From Paraflavitalea pollutisoli (GTDB lineage: Bacteria; Bacteroidota; Bacteroidia; Chitinophagales; Chitinophagaceae), in assembly GCF_029360705.1 (NCBI RefSeq), contig NZ_JARKMX010000001.1, forward strand, positions 434,001 to 498,000: a DNA stretch of 64,000 bases. Direction: 5' to 3'. Positions 42,307 through 50,556 of the stretch are shown here, piece by piece (the stretch's first letter is position 1; each line of letters starts with the position of its first letter). A model generated the notes under the pieces. The model had not been told where the DNA came from and did not search any database. It saw only the letters and a program-made list of their open reading frames with translations. The position numbers were made by a program, and so were the translations under genes.

Positions 42307-42314
42307 TACATTTG
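42307..42314 (+). promoter_or_regulatory. Candidate -7 box of psd
   Basis: TACATTTG followed by C, 21 nt before the ATG, fits TAnnTTTG. A -33 TTG is not at the expected distance, so read-through from cdsA may also contribute. Confidence 0.35.
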
Positions 42315-42334
42315 CACTCTTAACTCAATTTTAA

Positions 42335-42991
42335 ATGACCATTCACAAGGAAGGATACAAGAGCATTCTCATTACGGCGATCATCTTTGCCGTTATCAAC
42401 CTGTTGTCGTTTTATTTCATTAGTTACAGCCTTCCCTGGCTCAGTTGGGTCATATTCGTACTTACCCTGGGTCTGCTGCTCTTTATAATGTCTTTCTTCA
42501 GAGTGCCGAATCGCCAGCTCACCAAAGGCGACGGATTGGTCATTAGTCCGGCTGATGGAAAGGTGGTGGTGATCGAAGAAGTGTACGATGAAGAGTATTT
42601 TAAAGACAAACGACTGCAGATATCTGTGTTTATGAGTCCCGCCAATGTACACCAGAATCGCAATCCTATTGCCGGGGAGATCGTATACAATCAATACCAC
42701 AAAGGGAAGTTCCTGGTGGCCTGGCACCCAAAATCCTCTACCGAAAACGAGCGTCACTCCGTGGTGATACGTAGTTCAAAAGGAGAGGTCCTGGTAAAGC
42801 AGATCGCGGGCGCACTGGCAAAGCGAATTATCAATTACCTCACCGTAGGTCAGAAAGTAGAGCAGAATGCCGAATATGGCTTCATCAAGTTTGGTAGCCG
42901 CGTTGACCTGTTGTTGCCCATCGGTACTAAAGTGAATGTCCAACTCAATGAAGTCGTTAAAGGTGGTGTAACCGTACTGGCTACCCTTTAA
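42335..42991 (+). CDS. psd: Phosphatidylserine decarboxylase family protein
   Basis: Makes phosphatidylethanolamine from phosphatidylserine. 218 residues of the short, archaeal-like Psd group: a hydrophobic hairpin near residues 11-52, then VISPADGKVVVIEEV, QISVFMSPANVHQNR and the autocleavage site FGSRVDLLLP with Gly187-Ser188, where cleavage creates the pyruvoyl cofactor. The usual LGST is replaced by FGS, as in this subgroup. Confidence 0.9.
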   Translation: MTIHKEGYKSILITAIIFAVINLLSFYFISYSLPWLSWVIFVLTLGLLLFIMSFFRVPNRQLTKGDGLVISPADGKVVVIEEVYDEEYFKDKRLQISVFMSPANVHQNRNPIAGEIVYNQYHKGKFLVAWHPKSSTENERHSVVIRSSKGEVLVKQIAGALAKRIINYLTVGQKVEQNAEYGFIKFGSRVDLLLPIGTKVNVQLNEVVKGGVTVLATL

Positions 42992-43016
42992 AAAAGCGAG
43001 TCACGTATAAATAATT

Positions 43017-43049
43017 GATCCCGGTCTGTTAAGGCCGGGATCTTTTTTT
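43017..43049 (+). terminator. Rho-independent terminator after psd
   Basis: GATCCCGG (43017-43024) pairs perfectly with CCGGGATC (43035-43042), followed by TTTTTTT. It closes the CPBP-cdsA-psd run. Confidence 0.95.
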
Positions 43050-43075
43050 GCGGGTGCCGGTCAATAGGTCAGCGA

Positions 43076-43771
43076 CTAAAATATGTGTTCCAATTCCTTC
43101 AAATGATAAACCGTATAGGTGGCTTTTACAGGGGTGCTATCATTGATATGGTTTACAAATACCTGGTCGATGCCCGCATTGATGGCGCCCTGGATATCTA
43201 CTTCGATATTGTCGCCCAGCATAATACTGTTGGCCGGTAAGGCACGCGCCCGCTGCATGGCGTAATCAAAAATTTCTTTGTGCGGTTTCAGGCTATTGCT
43301 GCCTTCAGAAGTAATGACCTGGCTAAAATACTTATCGATGCCACTGTTTTTCAGCTTGCTGTGCTGGGTGTGTTCAAATCCGTTCGTGATCAGGTGGAGA
43401 TGATACCCCTTTGCCTGCAAATACCCAAGTATTTCTATTGTGTAGGGAAACAGCAAATTGCGGGAAGGGAGCAATTCAAGAAAGCGTTCTCCCATTTTAC
43501 GGGCGAGCTTGTCATCGCCAATCTTGAAATCGAGCAACGTCAACCACATTCTTTTCCACCTCAGCTCATCTACTTTGATATATCCGTTGCGATAGCGGGC
43601 CCACAGTTTGTCATTGTGCACCAGGTAGCTTTTGTGAAATTGATCAAAATCGTGCACGCCACGGGACTGCAGGGCCATTTCTTCATAGATATCAGTCAGG
43701 GTTTTTCGGCTATTCGCTTCAAAGTCCCAAAGGGTATGGTCAAGATCAAAGAAAAGGTGCTCATATTTCAT
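43076..43771 (-). CDS. yjjG: YjjG-type noncanonical pyrimidine nucleotide phosphatase
   Basis: 231-residue HAD hydrolase. Motif I DLDHTLWDFEANS with the nucleophile Asp10 and general acid Asp12, motif II in LITNGFEH, motif III Lys in SLKPHKEIF and motif IV MLGDNIEVDIQGA. The family dephosphorylates dUMP, dTMP and damaged pyrimidine nucleotides, sparing the nucleotide pool from noncanonical bases. TATTTTTG (complement of 43776-43783) lies only 4 nt upstream of the ATG. Confidence 0.87.
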   Translation of the reverse strand: MKYEHLFFDLDHTLWDFEANSRKTLTDIYEEMALQSRGVHDFDQFHKSYLVHNDKLWARYRNGYIKVDELRWKRMWLTLLDFKIGDDKLARKMGERFLELLPSRNLLFPYTIEILGYLQAKGYHLHLITNGFEHTQHSKLKNSGIDKYFSQVITSEGSNSLKPHKEIFDYAMQRARALPANSIMLGDNIEVDIQGAINAGIDQVFVNHINDSTPVKATYTVYHLKELEHIF

Positions 43772-43775
43772 CCCG

Positions 43776-43783
43776 CAAAAATA
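43776..43783 (-). promoter_or_regulatory. -7 box abutting the yjjG start codon
   Basis: Minus-strand TATTTTTG ends 4 nt before the ATG at 43771. If used, transcription would start at or just inside the ATG, giving a leaderless mRNA. Confidence 0.4.
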
Positions 43784-43829
43784 ACAACTCCATTACCAGG
43801 TTCTGCCTTCCTATCCCTAATTTCATGTT

Positions 43830-44531
43830 ATGAATGTAGTCATTACCGGTGCTTCCAAAGGGTTTGGTAAATCGCTCGCAGAAGAATTCGCTGCTCATGG
43901 TCATAACCTGTTTCTCTGTTCGCGCAATGAAACCAACCTTTACCGGACGGTGGAGGAGTTGATGCGCTATTATCCTGATAGTCAAATTAAAGCAAACGCA
44001 TTCGATCTTTCCGTCAAAGAACAGGCGATCGCATTCGGACAATGGGTGCTTAGCTTCGGAAAACCGGTCGATGTGCTCATCAACAACGCGGGGCTTTTTG
44101 AACCGGGAAGTGTACACAATGAACCAGATGGCACACTAGAGCAGATGCTGAATGTAAACCTGATGAGCGCCTATCACCTCACCCGCACCTTGATTGCCAC
44201 AATGATGGAACGTAAAAGCGGCCATGTTTTCAATATGTGCTCCATCGCATCGTTGAAGGCCTATGCCAATGGAGGCGCTTATAGCGTGAGCAAATACGCA
44301 CTAGCCGGGTTTTCCCGAAACCTGCGCGAGGAAATGAAGCCCTATGGGGTTAAAGTAACGGCTGTTTACCCCGGCGCAGCTTACACCGATTCCTGGGCAG
44401 GCAGTGGTGTCGATCCACAACGTATCATGCAATCCAAAGATATCGCCACCATGATCTATGCGGCAGCGCAGTTATCGCCCCAGGCTTGCGTGGAAGATAT
44501 CATCCTGCGTCCGCAATTGGGTGATTTATAA
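43830..44531 (+). CDS. Short-chain dehydrogenase/reductase
   Basis: 233 residues, classical SDR. NVVITGASKGFGKSLAEEF is the Rossmann nucleotide-binding start, with SRNET after beta2, LINNAGLF, NMCSIASLKAYANGGAYSVSKYAL with the catalytic Ser, Tyr (YSVSK) and Lys, and AVYPGAAYTD. Substrate unknown; 3-oxoacyl reductase-like is a family generality only. The start ATG is preceded by a weak CTATCCCTAATTTC -7-like stretch. Confidence 0.88.
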   Translation: MNVVITGASKGFGKSLAEEFAAHGHNLFLCSRNETNLYRTVEELMRYYPDSQIKANAFDLSVKEQAIAFGQWVLSFGKPVDVLINNAGLFEPGSVHNEPDGTLEQMLNVNLMSAYHLTRTLIATMMERKSGHVFNMCSIASLKAYANGGAYSVSKYALAGFSRNLREEMKPYGVKVTAVYPGAAYTDSWAGSGVDPQRIMQSKDIATMIYAAAQLSPQACVEDIILRPQLGDL

Positions 44532-44646
44532 CAGGATGCCACCGTTCATCCTTTAACTGACATTTAACGTGTACAAATTCCGAAAGCCTTCGTAACAAAA
44601 ATTATATTTGTCTACCGGCCAGCCACCGGCGTAAAACCAACCATTT

Positions 44647-46428
44647 ATCAGCAGAAAACTTTACATACTTCTATTTGCGACATGCCTTTTGGGTTGGCAA
44701 TTTGCCAGCGGACAGGTCAAGTTCTATACCCAGCTCAACGAGTCGACCGTACAGTTTCCACAAACATTCCAGGTGCAATATGTGATCGAAGGGGCCAAAA
44801 GTGTGCAGGACTTCCGGGTACCTGAGTTCAGCGACTTTCGCGTGGATGGAACATTCGATTACCAGAATACAACCAGTATACAGGCACAAACCCGTCAATT
44901 GCTAGAGTCTTATGTGAAGATCGTGATCCTCTCCCCCCGTCGTACTGGAAAGTTTACGATTCCCGGAGCTGTTGCTATCGTCGATGGGAAGAAAATGACC
45001 TCAACTGCCGTGAAGGTGGTGGTGCAACGCACAGGGCTTTCTACTGCCGGGGCTCCCCGTGCGGAAGAAGAGGTAGATATGGAATCGGCCACAGAGTTAC
45101 AGCCCGGAGAGGACGTTACGGAAGAGATACACCGTAACTTTTTTCTGCGCACAGAAGTCAATAAGAAAGATTGTTATGTGGGCGAGCCGGTCATGGCAGT
45201 ATACAAAGCCTATTCCAGGCTTAGCACAACTGCGCAGGTGACCAAACGGCCATCACTCAATGGCTTCAGTGTGATCGAGATGGTAGATGGATACGATAAC
45301 AAGCAGGAAATTGAAGTTTACAAAGGCAAAGCTTATTACGTCAACGTCATCCGAAAAGTGCAGCTCATTCCTCTGCAGGAGGGCAGTTTTTCACTCGATC
45401 CGGCAGAAGTAGAGGGCATGGTCCATTTTAGGAAAAAGGACCTGCAATCGGGTTCATGGACTGCGGCAGATTATCCGGTATCGGTAAAGTCCGACCCGGT
45501 AGAAATGACCATCCGACCACTGCCAGTCGAGAACCAGCCCGAACACTATACCGGAGCGGTGGGCAAATTTGATATTGCGGTAAAAGCGCCTGCCGGCCCT
45601 ATCAGGCAAGGCGATCTCGTGAAGATACAGGTGGTGATCTCTGGAACCGGTAACCTTAACCTGATCACTGCACCGGTGGTACAATGGCCACGTGGTGTAG
45701 ATACCGCGGATCCGGCCGTGCGGGAAAATGTCAACAAGTACATATATCCGCTTACCGGCAGTAAGGAATTCGAATATTCGTTTGCTGCCCCCGATACCGG
45801 TACTTGTACGGTTCCCGCCATTGAGCTGGCCTATTATGATCCCTATTTGAAAGAATATAAATTTTCCAGCAGCCAGCCAGTCACTATGCAGATCATGCCT
45901 GGGGTCAGCAAGGCGGAGCAACAGGAACGAAATGATGTGCTGGAGCGCGCCAACGAGCGAGGAATTCCCCGACACCTGTATTTCTTTGGGGCAGTGGTGT
46001 TGGCAATAGCCAGTTGGATATTTTACCAGTCCTGGCAGCTGCGCAGATCGCGCAAAACGGCAAAGCCTTTGGTGCCAGCACCCAAGCCCGTGGAAGTGGC
46101 TTTAACAGTAGTCAGTCCGGAGCAACGCCTGGCCACCGCCAGGGAGGCTTTGCATAACAACGATAAACGTTTGTTCTGCCAGGAAATTCAACAGGTATTG
46201 TGGAAAGCTATTGGAGAAAAATGCCAGGTGGCGCCATCTGCTATGAACAAGCAGCATATTGCCGGTGCGTTGGCTGAGCGGGGAGTGCCTGCTGAAACTG
46301 TTCAGCAATTGATCAGGGTGTTGAATGAATGCGAATGGGCATTGTATACGCCTGGTGAGCAGGTCGACGATATGAAGCGTATTTTTTACGAAACCAAAGA
46401 CCTCCTGCAGCAACTGCAACAGGTATAA
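44647..46428 (+). CDS. batD: BatD-type protein (start uncertain)
   Basis: From the TTG at 44689 the frame gives 579 residues; reading upstream to about 44647 adds ISRKLYILLFATCLLGWQ, a good signal peptide, but there is no ATG, GTG or TTG there (an ATC at 44647 is the likeliest start; the frame closes with TAA at 44632). BatD is a membrane-associated protein of the aerotolerance operon in Bacteroides, with a large periplasmic part (SNHR-like beta-sandwich domains, about 25-420), a membrane helix (HLYFFGAVVLAIASWIFY) and a cytoplasmic C-terminus. BatA/B/C genes are absent. A non-standard start or a sequence error is possible. Confidence 0.8.
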   Translation: MSRKLYILLFATCLLGWQFASGQVKFYTQLNESTVQFPQTFQVQYVIEGAKSVQDFRVPEFSDFRVDGTFDYQNTTSIQAQTRQLLESYVKIVILSPRRTGKFTIPGAVAIVDGKKMTSTAVKVVVQRTGLSTAGAPRAEEEVDMESATELQPGEDVTEEIHRNFFLRTEVNKKDCYVGEPVMAVYKAYSRLSTTAQVTKRPSLNGFSVIEMVDGYDNKQEIEVYKGKAYYVNVIRKVQLIPLQEGSFSLDPAEVEGMVHFRKKDLQSGSWTAADYPVSVKSDPVEMTIRPLPVENQPEHYTGAVGKFDIAVKAPAGPIRQGDLVKIQVVISGTGNLNLITAPVVQWPRGVDTADPAVRENVNKYIYPLTGSKEFEYSFAAPDTGTCTVPAIELAYYDPYLKEYKFSSSQPVTMQIMPGVSKAEQQERNDVLERANERGIPRHLYFFGAVVLAIASWIFYQSWQLRRSRKTAKPLVPAPKPVEVALTVVSPEQRLATAREALHNNDKRLFCQEIQQVLWKAIGEKCQVAPSAMNKQHIAGALAERGVPAETVQQLIRVLNECEWALYTPGEQVDDMKRIFYETKDLLQQLQQV

Positions 46429-46430
46429 AG

Positions 46431-47132
46431 CTATTCCGTGTATTTGTAGCCTACCCCTCTTACCGAGTGAAAGTATTCGGGATTGCGGCTATCCGTTTCA
46501 AAGTATTTCCGGAAGTTAAGGATGAAATTGTCGATGGTACGGGTGGTGGGATATACGTTATAGCCCCAAACGGTCTGCAGGATCTTTTCGCGGGGTACTA
46601 CTTCGTTCTTGTTCTCTATCAGCAACTTTAGCAGCATTGCTTCTTTTTTACTGAGCTGGATGCGCTCTCCGCCCTTGGTCGTGGCCTCCTGGGCCTTAAA
46701 GTCAACGGTATTGCTACCAAAGCTGTAAGTATCACCAACGGTATCTTTGTCAAGCATCTTCTTATTCTTATCGATCAGCTTGTGTACCCGCAGCAACAGT
46801 TCTTCGAGGTTAAAAGGCTTGGTCAGGTAGTCATCTGCTCCTTTTTTCAATCCCAGCACCCGGTCAGAACTGGCGTTCTTCGCACTTAGGATCAGGATTG
46901 GGACTTCGTTGTTCTGGACCCGTATGGTTTCTGTAACAGCAATGCCGTCCAGTTCGGGCAGCATAACATCCAGGATCAGCAGGTCGAAATATTCATCCTG
47001 CACTTTCTGCAAGGCTTCACTGCCGGTGTAAGCAGAAGTAACTTCATATCCTTCCAGCTCCAGGTTCAGCTTTAAAGCTTCGTGTAGGTTTTCTTCATCT
47101 TCAACCAGCAAAATGGACGGCCTCGTACTCAT
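46431..47132 (-). CDS. OmpR-family response regulator
   Basis: 233 residues: an N-terminal receiver (LLVEDEENLHEAL, Asp55 in LLILDVMLPE, LSAKNAS switch, TKPFNLEEL) and a C-terminal winged-helix DNA-binding domain (LSKKEAMLLKLLIENKNEVV, RTIDNFILNFRKYFE, VRGVGYKY). Partner of the kinase that ends 10 nt upstream. The two stops with BatD are only 2 nt apart, convergent. Confidence 0.93.
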   Translation of the reverse strand: MSTRPSILLVEDEENLHEALKLNLELEGYEVTSAYTGSEALQKVQDEYFDLLILDVMLPELDGIAVTETIRVQNNEVPILILSAKNASSDRVLGLKKGADDYLTKPFNLEELLLRVHKLIDKNKKMLDKDTVGDTYSFGSNTVDFKAQEATTKGGERIQLSKKEAMLLKLLIENKNEVVPREKILQTVWGYNVYPTTRTIDNFILNFRKYFETDSRNPEYFHSVRGVGYKYTE

Positions 47133-47141
47133 AGTAAGAAT

Positions 47142-48116
47142 TTACTTCGTAAAGCTAACGCTAAAGTTACAGCCGCTGGGAGTATTATCAGTCAATCGGA
47201 TATGCGCTTTGTGATCTTTTGCAATTTTATGACACAGGTACAGTCCAAGACCGGTGCCTTTGGCTGTCCGGGTATTTTCATTGCCGATGCGGTAGAATTT
47301 TTCAAACACCCTGTTTTTTTCGGCATCGGGAATGCCGGGACCCTGATCTATTATTTCCAAAACTACCTGCCTGCCTTTTTCGTGCAGCTTACACAGGATA
47401 GGCTTGTCTTTGGGCGAATACTTCATGGCATTTTCAAGCAGGTTGTTCACCAGGATCTGCAGCAGTAAGGGATCGCCTTTGATGTCTATTTCAGGGTCGA
47501 TAGCTGATTGCCAGATACGGTCAGGAAAGCGATGGCTGAAATCAGAAAAACTTCCTTTTACAAGATCCGAGAAGTCGAGTTCTTCATCCGATTTGCGGTA
47601 CCGCCCACCTTCCAGTTGGGTCGATACGAGAATATTGTTCACCAGTGTATTGAGCCGGTTTACCTCTGTCAGCGTCATGTTTAACAGCTTTTGGCGCTTG
47701 GGTTCCTCCAGAGAATGCTTCAGCAGGGTTTCGAGGTTGAGGTTGGCTACGGCGATCGGGGTCTTCAACTCGTGGGTGACCGTCATCATAAAGTTCTGCT
47801 GTTGTTGCTGGAAGTTCCATTGACGGCGGAACAGCCGGTACACCAGGAAAGCGCCCACCAGCGTTAGAACGAGGGATGTCGCCCCCTCCCACATATATTG
47901 GGCTGATTTGCGCCTGCGTTCGTCATTGATCAGGTCATAATGGGCCTGATAACGGGGGTCATCGAGCTTTAGCTCCTGTAGTTTATAATTGTTCATCTGG
48001 CGATTCTGGGTTTCCAGGGCAATAAACCAGAATACCATGGCTGCAATGATGTACAACAACAGGAACCAGTAAATGGTGCTGATGAAATAAAGTCTTTTTT
48101 TGGCTGCAGCTTCCAT
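47142..48116 (-). CDS. Sensor histidine kinase (two-TM, HisKA/HATPase)
   Basis: 324 residues with two membrane helices (about 12-33 and 76-96), a short 40-residue extracytoplasmic loop, HisKA with His115 (MMTVTHELKTPIAVANLNLETLL) and HATPase (NNLLENAMKYSP, DQGPGIPDAEKNRVFEKFYR, GTGLGLYL). The sensed signal is unknown; the loop is small and charged. It lies 6 nt downstream of gldH and 10 nt upstream of its regulator, so gldH, kinase and regulator are one operon. Confidence 0.92.
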   Translation of the reverse strand: MEAAAKKRLYFISTIYWFLLLYIIAAMVFWFIALETQNRQMNNYKLQELKLDDPRYQAHYDLINDERRRKSAQYMWEGATSLVLTLVGAFLVYRLFRRQWNFQQQQQNFMMTVTHELKTPIAVANLNLETLLKHSLEEPKRQKLLNMTLTEVNRLNTLVNNILVSTQLEGGRYRKSDEELDFSDLVKGSFSDFSHRFPDRIWQSAIDPEIDIKGDPLLLQILVNNLLENAMKYSPKDKPILCKLHEKGRQVVLEIIDQGPGIPDAEKNRVFEKFYRIGNENTRTAKGTGLGLYLCHKIAKDHKAHIRLTDNTPSGCNFSVSFTK

Positions 48117-48122
48117 GATGAC

Positions 48123-48614
48123 CTATTTCGCTTTCTCTACGCGGATGCCTACATTCATGACATGCTCCAGGGGATCTTCCCGCATGATATTGGAAAGCTT
48201 GAAGCGGTAGGTGCCTTTTTTCAATGTAAGGGGCTTTTGCAGCGTTGTTACAGGGATACGGTGCTCGAAGATATCGTCCATTCCTGTGCCAAGCCATCCC
48301 TTGCTGTCGGTAGCCAGTTGCAACTCCAGCTTCTGGGTCTTTACCGTGCTATCGGGTTGCATGAGGGAGAGCGACATCCAGATGTTTTTATAGCGGTAAG
48401 CATCGCTGTGCCGGAGCACAACGTAGATGTTGTAAAGGCTGGTAGTGTCGTTGATGTCGAAGCTGATCTCAGGGGTAAACTGGCTGCTCCAGGCATGGTT
48501 GGGGATCGCCACATTCTTTTCAAATACATCTACTGTATCACAGGACGCTATGAGAAAGAAACAGGATACAAGGAGGGAAAGGGGCAGAATGCAAAACAGG
48601 TGGTTCCTTTTCAA
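48123..48614 (-). CDS. gldH: Gliding motility lipoprotein GldH
   Basis: 163 residues from TTG at 48614. The signal KRNHLFCILPLSLLVSCFF then LIASC carries the lipobox. The mature part matches GldH: VFEKNVAIPNHAWSSQFTPEISFDI, NIYVVLRHSDAYRYKNIWMSLSL, TQKLELQLA, GWLGTGMDDIFEHRIPV, TYRFKLSNIMREDPLEHVMNVGIRVEK. GldH is required for gliding and chitin use in Flavobacterium. The TTG start is preferred over ATG at 48650 because a promoter (48631-48660) with TATATTTG lies inside the longer reading, and the shorter form has a textbook signal peptide. Confidence 0.85.
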   Translation of the reverse strand: MKRNHLFCILPLSLLVSCFFLIASCDTVDVFEKNVAIPNHAWSSQFTPEISFDINDTTSLYNIYVVLRHSDAYRYKNIWMSLSLMQPDSTVKTQKLELQLATDSKGWLGTGMDDIFEHRIPVTTLQKPLTLKKGTYRFKLSNIMREDPLEHVMNVGIRVEKAK

Positions 48615-48630
48615 TGGACAATAATTTTTA

Positions 48631-48660
48631 CAAATATACACATCGGGCATTTTGCCGCAA
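48631..48660 (-). promoter_or_regulatory. Promoter of gldH
   Basis: Minus strand: TTG (complement of 48658-48660), a 19-nt spacer, then TATATTTG (48638-48631), a full match to the Bacteroidota consensus. Predicted transcription start about 48624, 10 nt before the TTG start at 48614. Confidence 0.65.
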
Positions 48661-48680
48661 GTGACGGTCTTAGGGCTAAG

Positions 48681-48706
48681 CAGCCGGGAAAGGCGGAGCC
48701 CGGCTG
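48681..48706. terminator. Hairpin between yicC and gldH
   Basis: CAGCCGGG (48681-48688) pairs perfectly with CCCGGCTG (48699-48706), a 10-nt loop. On the plus side TTTT follows, on the minus side CTTAG; as both neighbours run on the minus strand it should end yicC transcription, but with a poor T-run. Confidence 0.5.
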
Positions 48707-48719
48707 TTTTACCATCTCA

Positions 48720-49595
48720 TTATAGAACGTTTAATACTTGTTCTTTTGCCTTCTCCATCTCATCTTTCATCATTACTACACATTTCTGGATGCTGGAGTC
48801 GTAGGCCTTGGCTCCGGTGGTATTGATCTCACGGCCAATTTCCTGCAATATGAAGGATAGCTTCTTGCCTTTGTTCTCATCCTCCTCTTGTAGTATCGAT
48901 ACAAAATAGTCGCAATGGTTCTTCAGGCGTACCTGTTCTTCCGTCAGGTCGATCTTCTCAATGTAATAGATCAACTCCTGCTCCAGGCGGTTCGGGTCAT
49001 AGCTTTCTTTTCCTACATTCTCTTCCAGTACCTTAACGAGCCCTTCCCGGATCTTTTGTTTACGAAGTGGTTCCAGGGAGATCACCTGCTCCTGCTGCTT
49101 GCGGATATTGCTGATGCGTAACAGGAGGTCCTGCTGCAATACTTTACCCTCTTCCTGGCGGTGATGGTTCAGGTTATCGATAGCGTTCCCGATTACTGCC
49201 TCCAGCCCATTCCATTCCTGGGGGGTCAGGGTTTCGCCGGTAGGTGTGATCACCTCGGGAAGTTTGATAAGTGTGCTGAGAATATGCGCCGGGTCAAGGT
49301 CGAGTGCCTTCGAAAGCTCTGCAATAGGTTTGTAATATGCCTTGGCGAGGTCTGTATTAATACTGACCGGCTTTGCTGCTCCACTTTCTTTCAGGCTGAT
49401 CGAACAGTCTACAGTACCACGTCCCAGCTTTTTCGATAACAGTGCGCGGATATCAAATTCAAAAGGCTTCAGAAATGCAGGCATCTTAAGCGATAGTTCA
49501 AACTGCTTTCCGTTGAGTGATTTGATATCCACCAGAAAGGTCTTATCGCCTACTACTTGCTCTGCTCTCCCAAAACCGGTCATAGATTTCAGCAT
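48720..49595 (-). CDS. yicC: YicC-family endoribonuclease
   Basis: 291 residues, starting MLKSMTGFGRAEQVVGDKT, the unmistakable YicC N-terminus. The DUF1732 C-terminus (GKKLSFILQEIGREINTTGAKAYDS) is intact. YicC proteins are RNases; the E. coli one affects stability of an sRNA. It is followed by gldH after a hairpin and preceded by the pseudouridine synthase gene 53 nt upstream. Confidence 0.9.
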   Translation of the reverse strand: MLKSMTGFGRAEQVVGDKTFLVDIKSLNGKQFELSLKMPAFLKPFEFDIRALLSKKLGRGTVDCSISLKESGAAKPVSINTDLAKAYYKPIAELSKALDLDPAHILSTLIKLPEVITPTGETLTPQEWNGLEAVIGNAIDNLNHHRQEEGKVLQQDLLLRISNIRKQQEQVISLEPLRKQKIREGLVKVLEENVGKESYDPNRLEQELIYYIEKIDLTEEQVRLKNHCDYFVSILQEEDENKGKKLSFILQEIGREINTTGAKAYDSSIQKCVVMMKDEMEKAKEQVLNVL

Positions 49596-49648
49596 ATTAT
49601 GGATTTTACAGCAAGGTAAGGAATTAGTTTATAGTTGTTAGTGAGCAA

Positions 49649-50233
49649 TTAAGAGAATAGGGAACTATATATGCCGGATCGGTCCAGGTTTCGCATCTCG
49701 CCAGGCTGCAATCCATCGATTGTAAGACGCTCAATCCGGTAGCGAATCAGCCGGAGGGTTGGGAAACCTACCTGTGCGGTCATCTTTCTTACCTGCCGGT
49801 TTTTTCCTTCCGTAAGCGTAAGGCTCATCCAGCTATCCGGAACCGATTTGCGATATCGGATAGGAGGGGTGCGTTCAGGAACAACCGGAGGCTCCTGAAA
49901 GGCGCTCGCTTTACAGGGTTTCGTACGATGCACCTTGCCATCAACCGTTATGTCGACTCCGGTAGAGAGGGCATGTAAGGCCTGATCGGAAATGGCGCCC
50001 TCTACCTGTACCCAGTATTCCCGTTCGTGGGAGAAGCGTGGATCGAGCAAACGGTGATTGAGGGTTTTGTCATTCGTAAGGATCAACAATCCTTCACTAT
50101 CATAATCCAGCCTGCCTACGGGATATACATCTGCAGGTACGGCAAAGCAATCTTTTAAAGTACGTTTGTCACCTTCTGGTGAGAATTGGGATAATACCTG
50201 AAACGGCTTATAGATGATGAAATACTGAAGCAT
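49649..50233 (-). CDS. Pseudouridine synthase of the RsuA/RluB/E/F group
   Basis: 194 residues, short for the group because the S4 domain is missing at the N-terminus (starts MLQYFIIYKPFQVLSQFSP). The catalytic Asp lies in VGRLDYDSEGLLILTND; later motifs are GKNRQVRKMTAQVGFPTLRLIRYRIERL. RluE-like enzymes without S4 modify 23S rRNA. Its start codon is preceded directly by a terminator-like hairpin (50244-50269) and a U-rich run with no visible ribosome-binding site. Confidence 0.88.
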   Translation of the reverse strand: MLQYFIIYKPFQVLSQFSPEGDKRTLKDCFAVPADVYPVGRLDYDSEGLLILTNDKTLNHRLLDPRFSHEREYWVQVEGAISDQALHALSTGVDITVDGKVHRTKPCKASAFQEPPVVPERTPPIRYRKSVPDSWMSLTLTEGKNRQVRKMTAQVGFPTLRLIRYRIERLTIDGLQPGEMRNLDRSGIYSSLFS

Positions 50234-50243
50234 ACTAAAAGAA

Positions 50244-50269
50244 AAATCTCCCGGTGAACCGGGAGATTT
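50244..50269 (-). terminator. Terminator-like hairpin directly before the pseudouridine synthase start
   Basis: AAATCTCCCGG (50244-50254) pairs perfectly with CCGGGAGATTT (50259-50269), loop TGAA. On the minus strand it is followed by TTTCTTTTAGT and then the ATG at 50233. A full terminator in a leader implies attenuation, or the end of a separate transcript. Confidence 0.75.
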
Positions 50270-50292
50270 ATTATGTGGATGGGTTAGTAAGT

Positions 50293-50311
50293 ACCGGGAA
50301 ATAAATTTCCC
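50293..50311 (-). promoter_or_regulatory. Possible antiterminator partner upstream of the leader hairpin
   Basis: GGGAAA (50296-50301) and TTTCCC (50306-50311) form a 6-bp hairpin. On the minus strand the adjoining TCCCGGT (complement of 50293-50299) is complementary to ACCGGGA in the last arm of the terminator hairpin, so the two pairings are mutually exclusive. Confidence 0.35.
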
Positions 50312-50548
50312 TACACAATATTAAAAATAATTTTTTCTATCTGGAAAAATTTTGCAACAATTTTTATTCACATTTTTTTTAATGCTGTGGAAATCCTCGG
50401 CCCTGAATGGGGTCAGTTAAAGACATTCCAGCGTTATCAATCGAGATGGCTTCCGTGATATCGAACAGAACGAATGTTGTGAGATACCTTTGAAAGGCTG
50501 ATCAGCCCTGCATTTCAACAAGACTGTTATACTTCATTGATTCCACGT

Positions 50549-50556
50549 TACCTTTG
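50549..50556 (+). promoter_or_regulatory. -7 box of lpxD
   Basis: TACCTTTG followed by CG, 15 nt before the ATG at 50572, fits TAnnTTTG. No clear -33 TTG at N17-23. Confidence 0.45.

Noticed and set aside
50244-50400. 6S RNA or tmRNA on the minus strand
   Set aside because: No conserved 6S or tmRNA features were seen, only an AT-rich segment and a terminal hairpin; it is kept as an attenuator candidate.
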